In this document: in pieces, positions 56,210 to 64,000 of the stretch | Layout of the letters: every line of letters starts with the position of its first letter | Position numbering within the stretch: position 1 is the first letter of the stretch | DNA from: Tanypteryx hageni | Taxonomy: Eukaryota; Arthropoda; Insecta; Odonata; Petaluridae | Length of the DNA stretch: 64,000 bases | NCBI GenBank assembly: GCA_028673005.1 | Contig: CM054112.1 | Coordinates: 192,995,518-193,059,517 of the forward strand | Direction of reading: 5' to 3' | Translations under genes and position numbers: made by a program | Notes under the pieces: generated by a model | Seen by the model: the letters and a program-made list of their open reading frames with translations, nothing else | Databases searched by the model: none | What the model was told of the DNA's origin: nothing

Positions 56210-57610
56210 ACAAGGCAATGGATGACTGTTTATACGCATGGTTTGTTCCAAAGAGTAGTTCAGGTTCAACACTCTCAGGACCTGTTCTGAAGATGCAAGC
56301 TGAGAAATTTTTTCATGACTTAAAACTTGAGGGCAAATTCTGTGCCACTGGCTCTGACAAAAACTTCATGGCATTGGGGAAATAACAATTACTAGTGAGG
56401 TAAAAATATGTGATAATGAAAGTGCTAAACAGTATCTTAAAGAATCCGTGAGTGAAAGTTACTGTGGCAAGTAGCTATACAGTTACAATGAATCTGCCAT
56501 TTTATAGGATGCTACCTATCAAATCTTTGGACTTGAAATTAGCTCTGAACAAAGCAGGATTGAAGTTAATCAAGGAGAGAGTCATGCTTTTGTCTTGTTT
56601 AAGCAATGCGGGAACACATAAGCTGCCACTTTTTTGTATCAGGAAAAGTAAGAATCTACAATTCTTTAAATTTCTAAATCAAAAATAATTTACTATAGAA
56701 TAAACAAGCATCTCAAAAGCCTTGATGACTGTAAACTTGTTTTTGGTCTGGTTCCAAGACATTTTTATTATTTTGGCGCTCCAGCGTTTTAAAAATAAAT
56801 GGAATTTAAAGCTTTACTGCTTTTATATAACTGTCCGGCACAACCACCTGCTGACTGCCTTATATCCAATGATGGAAGGATAAAGGCTATGTATCTACCA
56901 AAAAATACCACAGCATTAATCCAAGGAGTCATCTATGTCAAGGATAATAAAGGTGAAATACTCCTTAAGCCAAACAATTAGAGGGTTACAACACCCAATG
57001 CATTTCGCCCACAAGGTGGGCATCGTCAGGGGTAAAACCTGTTTCAACAGTGACTGGGAGGCAAAGCCAAAGTTATTGAGCTACTATCAATTATGTCAAG
57101 GATGGCAAATAAGTGGCACACATGTGATTACACTTGGCATGCATAAGCTTGTATTTTCTGTATAAAATATGAAGTTTCTTAGAGTAAACTTGCGGTACGC
57201 AAAAAAAATTTGGGTGATTCACATTACTTTCTTGGCACATGACACAAAAATCATTTGCCATCCCTGATCTATGCTTTCCAAGTAAACTAATGATAGGATC
57301 TACAATTAACTTTGCTATCTACAGAAAGTGAAGTTTTTGAATTTCTAAAGAAGTTAACTTTAAAGGGAGTGGCATATAAAATTAGTTTTGCATGGAACTG
57401 TATTTAAAAAGATTCTGTTCATAATTAGTGGAGAAAATATGTTTTTTTGCGAACAGGAGAGGAAGAGAAACAAAATGAGAACAATCAAGAGGCAGAAAGT
57501 AGACCTACTGCAGTGGCAATAGAATGTAATCTACCAGCAGTTATGGATATCCTTGGGGAACCAGAACTCACAGAGAAAATGATCGAACAATGGATTGATA
57601 CTGACAAGTA
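56210..57610 (+). pseudogene. Tigger (pogo/CENP-B-like) transposase, broken
   Basis: Pieces in order: CENP-B-type DNA-binding end (CLYAWFVPKSSSGSTLSGPV, KMQAEKFFHDLKLEGKFCAT, about 56230-56370). Then LPIKSLDLKLALNKAGLKLI, VMLLSCLSNAGTHKLPLFCI (56452-56690), and KALLLLYNCPAQPPADCLI with a second catalytic position (D replaced by Y). Next comes IKAMYLPKNTTALIQGVI (56799-56950). A tail near 57500-57610 reads MIEQWIDTDK. These are standard Tigger blocks; substitutions at catalytic positions and stops show it is dead. Confidence 0.82.
56984..57039 (-). ncRNA. Hammerhead ribozyme (type I), solo copy
   Basis: Minus strand: core CUGACGA (57029-57023), stem II GCCCAC-CUU-GUGGGC, GAA, palindromic AUGCAU (57003-56998), U at the cleavage site (56997), then GGGU. 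Stem I pairs ACCC with GGGU, then after an internal loop GGUU with AACC, better than in the 30.8-kb copy. It is embedded in the Tigger remnant with only about 85 bp of Penelope-type sequence around it, so it is a solo terminal fragment. Confidence 0.8.
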
Positions 57611-57625
57611 AGCATCTCCACCAGC

Positions 57626-57900
57626 AGCATTGAGATATTTTTTTCTGCCAGGTGAAAGCATATACAATTAAAATTTATACAATTACATGAACAGTGCTAG
57701 TTCGAAAAATTTTGTGTAAGCAGTCAAAGAGAGACTAAATAGAATTAAGAAGTCTATGTAGGTATGCATGGATGTGATTTTATTATTACTGAAATCAAAT
57801 ATAAGCATGTAGGCTTAATTTAAACAATAAATGGAAGAGTTGTAATAAGTGGAGTGGCAGAATTGGAGGGCTAAACAAAGAGCATTTAGATAACAGTTTG
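57626..57900. other. Unassigned spacer
   Basis: AT-rich, no feature. Confidence 0.4.
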
Positions 57901-58590
57901 GAAAGTGTGAGTAAAAAGTTTGCAAAAATCTTTTGGATATTGGAAATGGTAACATTCCCACTGGTTCTGAGGGGCTTCGTCATTTGCCCAGAGGAAATTT
58001 AGTTCCTACCATTGAGAATTTTCAAAGTCCTAAGTGGTCGTGCAAAAGAGTTATTTTGGTGCCTAAAAATGAGGCAGTTGGTCGGCTTAATGAAAAGTTT
58101 CCTATCCGATTATCTGGATCAGTTCAATCTCACAAATCCATTGAGTGTTCCTGATCCAAACCAAACTGTTTTACATTCTGTTGAGTTCCCCAACTCTCTA
58201 CGACCATCAGGAGTTCCACAACACAATCTTAGGCTAAAAGTTGGTGTATCTATAATGATGCTCAGAAATCTAGATCCACCATGACTTTGCAATGGGACAA
58301 CCAATAAGAAGCACAGGCAACTTATAATTGAGGTGATTATGAATGGAAACCTTAAAGGAGAAGATGTATTCATTCCATGAACTGAGCTTTGCGGTTTTCA
58401 TCAATAAGGCTCAAGGTCAATCCTTAAAAGTTACTGTTCTAAATTTGGAATCACCGTTTGTCCCATAGTCAACTTTATGTTAGATTCTCTAGAGATGGTA
58501 ATGATGAGACTATTAATTTTTGCTCCTCAAGGAAAAACCAAAACCATTGTTTACAAAGAAGCTTTGAATGCTAACATCTAAAAGTTCTTT
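57901..58590 (+). pseudogene. Helitron helicase C-terminal remnant
   Basis: Plus-strand pieces: GNIPTGSEGLRHLPRGNLVP, VILVPKNEAVGRLNEKFPIR (helicase linker), VEFPNSLRPSGVPQHNLRLK and VGVSIMMLRNLDPP (the LrlkvGap.MLlRNl.p motif). After a stop comes LSFAVFINKAQGQSLKVTVL (motif V, AmTInKaQGQT), then damaged motif VI. Matches the PIF1-type helicase of Helitrons. Broken by several stops. Confidence 0.82.
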
Positions 58591-61076
58591 GTTGTTACAA
58601 TCAGTTAGAATAAGTAATGTTAAAAGAATACCTATTTATAGATCTCATATTTTACATTTTGTTGCAAATTAAGAATTTTACAGAAAATGAAGGATAAAAT
58701 ATCAAATAATTTTTTATTATGTAAACTTAATCTTAAACCTGATTAATGCTGGTTACTTATGCTAGTATTCTTAATAATTTATGTCATTTATCTCAAGTAT
58801 AAATTATTCCAGAGTACAATATAAACGAGAAAAAGGATTTATTGAAAATTTTAAAATGATACACCAGTTTGTCTTTCTATCCTTTAATGCTTTAAAATTG
58901 CCCTACACAGTGCACTGAAAGAAAGCTACTGAGCCAGTAAATGACTTCAACTAATCAATGCCTGAGAAAACAACATGTACAATTGCACAAGAAAAATGAA
59001 ATTTATAATTATTTTTCAACAAACTAAAAACTACTACAAAACCTCAACTGAACGTGTCAGTTATTCACAATTACAGCTATTGTCTTTTGCAAAATTAAAA
59101 GAATCTTTGGGTGATGAATTATGTTTGATGTTTAAATGTAATTAAAGAAAGAACAATTTTATTTTTCTGCTAGTTCATTTAGACTTGGATCATTTCATTT
59201 TTTATTTTCAATTTCTCTAACGTTTTCTGTAAAATTTTATTAATAAAACGAGTTAATAACTTTTAATAATGGCTTGTTTTTATGAAAGTTGTAAGTTATT
59301 ATTATTATTCCCAAAGCTTTTTGAGATTCTCCGGTAGGTCATTAAAAATATTCTCCCTCATTAGCAGGACAAAACAGACAAATCAATCAACATACATTTG
59401 TGTGTATTGCACGGAATGACTATTTAGTGAGTGGTTATGAAATTTGTTAATTGTTGACTTTTGATAACATCACAAAAATGATTACGCTTAATTCCAATAG
59501 CAGGATTCCAAACAAGACAAAAATTCTAAGTTCTCAAAATTACTGATATACGTGATTGCCTTCGTTTGGGTTGTATCATCGGATTTGCTTCCTCCAATAA
59601 AAGATGTTTCAAATCTATTACTATAAGGTACTTACATTGATGTTTGCATTTTAAGGAAAAAACTCGGCAACTCGGTTGTCAGAGATAAAATAATAGATTT
59701 AAATAACTTTTAAATAATCTATATGAATGAAAAAGTATCTTTTTCCAGTTATATAAAACAAAAATAAAAGAGTAGTATAAATAATGTTTTCGTAAAAAAG
59801 GTTTTTTTTTAATGTTTAGCCAAAAAATCGAATTATATGGGTTTGAAAGTATTTCAAAGTTATTTCTCAAGTTACTGAACCGATATTTTCATATCTTATT
59901 GTATATAATGCGATGCTATAACAATATTCATAATCTAGAAAGAAAAACAAACATAATAAAATAAAACCATTTTCCTAACAAGATCATTTCCTCCACTTAT
60001 TATTTTTTTTACATTTCAGCAGATAAGTGTTAATTTATTAGATTTTGATTATAAGCACTGCGACTCAGAACTGGATCGCGATCCGCATTTAGAAAAACAC
60101 TAATAAGGAATAACCTGATCCACTCAAAGGTGAAATGTAAACATTGCTTACAATACAATTAATAAGATTAAATATCTCACCTTTACGCGAATGATGTCCC
60201 CTTAAAACCTTTGACTCGGTGTCCATAAAAATTTCCTTAAGACACAATTAACACAATATATACACATTTTAATTTCATGATTACATTTTCCGTTTTCTTA
60301 AATTCGATCAGCTAATACCTAAGAGCAGAAAGCGATTGAAAACAATCGACTAATCGATTGTTCTGTGATTATCGACTAGTCGATTGTTTTTTCGAACAGT
60401 CGGTTTGTAGCGCGTTTAAAAAATTCCCTTATATACTTTTTTCACTTTGGCGTCAGTCTGTGCACTTGCTTAAATTTAAATTGTGCGAAGCCGTAAACGA
60501 TAGAGAGCTGAAACTTGGAATGTAAATTTTTGTACTTCTGCCATTTGTAAGTTTCAGTATTGAAATATGTATATAATTTTCACGTTGATGTTACTTACAA
60601 AACGATGCTCTAGTGACCGAGTATGTGGCAATATAACCATATAAAAAATAAGATAAGCTAAATTTACGAATATATTTGGTGACCATATTCTCCTCAGATC
60701 GTAAGTAAGGTAGGTTAATGGGAGAAATTTTCATATCGAAATTAAACAAAATATTGTTGAATTTAATAATAGAAAAAATGCGCTCCTTTTATCCTTGTTC
60801 ATGGCTAACACTCTACTTGTTTAGTATATTTTAGCTAAACATTTCAATTTTATTCATTTAAAAATTAAAAGATTCGCTTGTTATTCTTTTTTTGTGGAAT
60901 TTCATCCTTCATTTTTCTTCATAATATGTATGTACTACGATTAATCATATAAATTTTGTCGGGTTACTTGTATCAACCCAAGAAGACATTAAAAGAATAT
61001 TGGAAATAGATTTACCCGAAAAATAAAATTCTGTGTTTATCCTATGAAAGTTACGTGCTGCTTAAATATTTTAACA
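58591..61076. other. Unassigned AT-rich stretch
   Basis: Bases 60055-60105 (actggatcgcgatccgcatt ... aaaaacact) resemble a hAT MITE end. Bases 60340-60390 repeat tcgactagtcgattg-type words. No genes supported. Confidence 0.35.
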
Positions 61077-61106
61077 CTAGGGAGATGACCGTTGAAATTC
61101 AACGGG
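61077..61106 (-). mobile_element. Helitron 3' terminus
   Basis: On the minus strand a hairpin CCGTTGA-att-TCAACGG (61105-61089) is followed 8 bases later by CTAG (61080-61077) and T. A GC-bearing hairpin shortly before CTRR-T is the defining 3' end of Helitrons. It lies 640 bp downstream of a Helitron helicase end on the same strand, so both probably belong to one element. Confidence 0.7.
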
Positions 61107-61719
61107 AAAGGTTTTTGTGAAATAAAAAATGAGCATAAATATGCCTTGACTTTCTTTGGATGGCAAGAAAACAAACTCTCGTTCTTTTAGGCGTTCGTTG
61201 TTTTAAGTCTCGAACTCCTACGATGATTATAAGTACCTAATTTTAATATGCAAATGATTAAAAATGTACTCCTCGTAAATAACGCAAAGAATGTTGTTTA
61301 CATTGGTTTCTATTAAAAGAATTTCTCTCTCCTTCCCTCTCTCGTACTAACTGTAAGAGCATTCAAAGCACGCTTTCACCCATAAGGATTGAAATAACAA
61401 TAAGGTTTCGAGGTTTAACAATGTAATGGGTTGGCATGGCAACATCCCGTTAAAATGGCAAGATTTCCCCAAAATATGTGAATTAAACGTTAAACATGAG
61501 GAATTTCGAACAGTAGGCGGGAAAAGATGAATAGAATAAGAAACTTCATAGTTTTTTCTTTAAAACGGGCTAGATACAAAATTGAAAAGGTAACAGAAAT
61601 GTGAAGGTGGAAAGAAATGGCAATCAACATAAAACCTCTTTGTACACAACGTTCTTATTAGTGTAGACAGTCGTCGTTTCCTATTTTACCTTGCTGGCTT
61701 GTTTCGAGGATTTGCAATT
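61107..61719 (-). other. Helitron 3' untranslated part
   Basis: AT-rich sequence between the helicase end and the terminal hairpin; nothing coding recognised. Confidence 0.5.
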
Positions 61720-62010
61720 TTACATCGGCGGCTGCCTTTGCTCGACTGAATGCCCGTGGCTAAATACGCATTTCGAAAGGAAAATCCCAATCTTTTCAAA
61801 TGTTTGCCCTTGTGCCTTGTTAATTGTCATCGCGAAGGACAACCTGATAGGAAATTGAGTCCGAATCAGGCTGGAGGGCATATTGGCATCCGTTGAAATC
61901 AATTTGATTCTGGGCAGGAATATTGTCTGACCTTTACCCGGACCGGTGATTAGTTCCAACATAAGCGCTCGGTCCATCATTCCCCGCACAATCATTCGGA
62001 CACCATTCAC
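61720..62010 (-). pseudogene. Helitron helicase C-terminus
   Basis: A 96-codon frame: NGVRMIVRGMMDRALMLELI, KGQTIFLPRIKLISTDANMP, then RTQFPIRLSFAMTINKAQGQ and TFEKIGIFLSKCVFSHGHS. These are motifs V and VI of the PIF1-like Helitron helicase; the final ArtR-type motif is lost (usual FSHGQLYVALSR). The upstream domain is replaced by a satellite array, so only the tail is left. Confidence 0.85.
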
Positions 62011-62089
62011 CTGATCTTTATGAAAAACTTTTTATTTGGCATAAAAATATTTTTTAATGACACCTTGCTCGACTTTCTAGCTTGAAGTT

Positions 62090-62815
62090 GAGGGCTCAAA
62101 AATTCTAAACTTTAGAGAGTTTTGGGGCTTTTTCCGTTGACCTTTGAAGAATCGCTTTATTTTATGCCGTTAGGACTATATAAGCTTTCAGAAGTCACTC
62201 TTTCCAGTTCTCTAGCTCAAGCACAACTCCCGGGATTTCGAAGCAACGGAGGGTGCTATTTTCTTCTTATCAAAGTCGAAAATTCTAAACTATAGAGAGT
62301 TATAGAGCTTATTAAGTTGAACTTTGAAGAATTTATTTATTTTTCCCGCCGTTACGACTATATAGGCTTTCAGAAGACACTTCCCAACTCTCAAGCTCAA
62401 CTACAGCCCCTGGAATATTGAAGCAACGGAGGGTGCTATTTTCTTCCTAACAAATTTGAAAATTCTAAACTTTCGAGAGCTATTGGGCTTTTTTCATCGA
62501 ACTTTGAAGAATTTATTTATTTTTCCCGCCGTAACGACTATATAAGCTTTCAGAAGACACTTTTCTCAACTGTCAAGCTTAACCACAGTTCCCAGAATTT
62601 TGAAGCAACGGAGGGTCCTTTTATACGAAATTTCTAAAAATTCTGAAATTTCCAGAACTTTAGGGCATTTTTCGTTAAACTTTGAAGAATCGCTATATTT
62701 TTTCCCGCCGTCACGACTATATAAGCTTTCAGAAGCCACTTTCCCCAACTCTCTAGCTTAATCACAGCTCCAGGAATTTGAAGGCAAAGGAGGGTGTTTT
62801 TTTATTCTTACCAAA
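62090..62815. repeat. 180-bp satellite, four units
   Basis: Anchor words aattctaaac at 62101, 62281 and 62461 give an exact 180-bp period; a fourth, more diverged unit starts near 62641. Each has gactatataagctttcagaa and gaagcaacggagggt. The array directly adjoins the Helitron helicase fragment. Confidence 0.9.
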
Positions 62816-62866
62816 TTATATATATAGATATGAGAAAGGAGACCGGTGAAAATTGAAAATTTAAGT

Positions 62867-63050
62867 TAAAATTTAAAAAAATCCTTTAAACAATCTTTTA
62901 AACGGTACGAATAAAAACAATTTAGAGGTAAACAGTTAAAAATAAATATCAAGTTTATGGAAACTTGATATTTTTTAAAAACTGTTTACCTCTAAATTTT
63001 TTATTCGTACGCTTTAAGAGTTTGTTTTAAAGAATTAAAAAAATTTTAAT
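62867..63050. repeat. Large hairpin, ~90-bp arms
   Basis: An inverted repeat centred near 62958. The inner part (62905-63010) runs from gtacgaataaaaacaattta to its near-perfect complement ending cgtac; outer parts are looser. The loop is only about four bases (atgg). Likely a palindromic MITE or rearrangement product. Confidence 0.85.
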
Positions 63051-63598
63051 GGAAAATTTTGATAGATATCAATGGCCATCACCTCTCTTGGCAACGATAA
63101 AATTTTTAAAAATATTTCCTCCTTAAAATTAGAGAAACAAGTTCACACTCATTGGTTGTGAAATAAATATGTTCGAATCTTATTCATGCTAAAATTAAAT
63201 TAACTAGGCAAGATGATTTACTCTGAAAGCAGGGTCTGGCCGATAGGTGAGGCGGCGAGGCGACCGCCTCAGGCGCCTCTCGAAAGGGGCGCCAAAGTTT
63301 GACCAGAATGAAAATCACGATTTAGAATAAACAAGATGGAAAAATATCTATTTTATATTTTGAAGAGTTTGGATGTTTTGTTTTTTGTCTGTATGTTTGT
63401 TCATGGAACACCTCCTAAACGATAAAAGCTGAAACAACCAAATTTGGTACGATTCTTCCTTACATCCTAACTTAGAGAATGGTCAAGGTTTTTTATGGAG
63501 TTATTTTTTATCCCATTGTTCAATTTCAATAGACCATAAGAGTAGCATGGGTTTATGTGTACGCCAGTACAAGAATGCTTTTTTTAAATTACTTAAAA
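63051..63598. other. Unassigned stretch with a GC-rich transposon end
   Basis: Bases 63224-63290 (cagggtctggccgataggtg, then a gcggcgaggcgaccgcctc palindrome-like block) look like the end of a DNA transposon. No partner seen. Confidence 0.4.
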
Positions 63599-63627
63599 CT
63601 AGTACAAAAGCCCGTCAATATGACGGG
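63599..63627 (-). mobile_element. Second Helitron 3' terminus
   Basis: Minus strand: hairpin CCCGTCA-tat-TGACGGG (63627-63611), 8 bases, then CTAG (63602-63599) and T. The body of this element would lie at higher coordinates, beyond the window. Confidence 0.65.
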
Positions 63628-64000
63628 TATGCGTGGATTAAATATTAAATTTAAGGCACTTCCCATTCTTCCTCCTTTTCTCTCTTCCATTCTCCTCCTT
63701 CATATTTTAAGTTTATATTAGATTTTTTCCGATTTTTCGACATTTCATAAAGAGGTTGCAATGAAACAAAACCATTAAGGACAAAACCGGTTGAAAATTT
63801 ATGTGAAAAGTTTCATGTAAATTTAAAAACATATAAACACGTAGCGTAAAAACTTGAGGTCAGAAACGACTCCAATGCATTGTAATGATGGACAACTCAA
63901 CATTTCAAATAGGAAGATACTTAACGCGTACATTGAAAATATCTTTTCGTTTACAAATTTTATTGGGCAGTTTAAAGCAAATTACTATATTGACAATGAT
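63628..64000. other. Window end, presumably Helitron body
   Basis: AT-rich, a short pyrimidine run at 63658-63710; no coding recognised. Confidence 0.4.

Larger units (their letters stand above)
56090..57625 (+). mobile_element. pogo/Tigger-type transposon remnant
   Basis: Carries pieces of a Tigger transposase in order, interrupted by stops, by a 60-90 bp hammerhead-bearing insert at 56981-57065 and by unrelated sequence. Ends were not found. Confidence 0.8.

Overview
The window is nuclear DNA of an animal, most likely an arthropod. It is AT-rich and intron-bearing, and it carries old copies of nearly every class of animal transposon: piggyBac, mariner/Tc1, pogo/Tigger, hAT, Helitron, CR1/jockey-like and RTE LINEs, a Penelope-like element and several tRNA-derived SINEs. 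No operons or bacterial genes are visible. I cannot name the species from sequence alone.

The one certain host protein gene is RPB5 (POLR2E, the shared 23-25 kDa subunit of RNA polymerases I, II and III). It lies on the minus strand from 11959 down to 1769. Its exons join without error into a 210-residue protein, the length of human RPB5. The sixth coding exon is present twice (7468-7546 and 7192-7270). Both copies are 79 nt, in the same phase and with usable splice sites, which suggests mutually exclusive exons. Its introns hold mariner, piggyBac, hAT-MITE and SINE debris. Head-to-head with RPB5, from about 12.5 kb on the plus strand, is a small multi-exon transcription unit. Two of its introns each carry one copy of a roughly 180-nt RNA that folds like an H/ACA snoRNA, with compensatory changes between the copies, so it looks like a snoRNA host gene.

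From 14 to 30 kb the DNA is mainly repeats: an RTE 3' end, a 1.2-kb DNA element, a hAT MITE, three SINEs and a Helitron Rep fragment. At 30.76-33.4 kb lies a broken Penelope-like element with reverse transcriptase and GIY-YIG endonuclease. Its end carries a hammerhead ribozyme, and a second hammerhead sits alone inside the Tigger remnant at 57.0 kb. Between the Penelope element and a near-full-length CR1-type LINE (36.1-40.45 kb) is a compact cluster of intron-poor frames. It comprises a Cys/His and Pro/Ser-rich protein, two small unknown proteins, and, converging on them, a short matrix metalloproteinase without hemopexin domain. This is the most plausible candidate for virus-derived or cargo DNA in the window. 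The CR1 copy is inserted in a minisatellite whose units join an ATGACGTCAT palindrome to CCAAGATGG.

From 40.6 kb to the end come hAT, RTE and Tc1 remnants, a GC-rich SINE with a G-rich minisatellite, and a CpG-richer stretch around 46.8-47.5 kb that may be a promoter. Several hAT MITEs with 8-bp target duplications, a Tigger remnant, two Helitron helicase remnants, two Helitron 3' ends, a 180-bp satellite and a long hairpin follow. Most transposon frames are broken by stops and shifts and should be read as relics.
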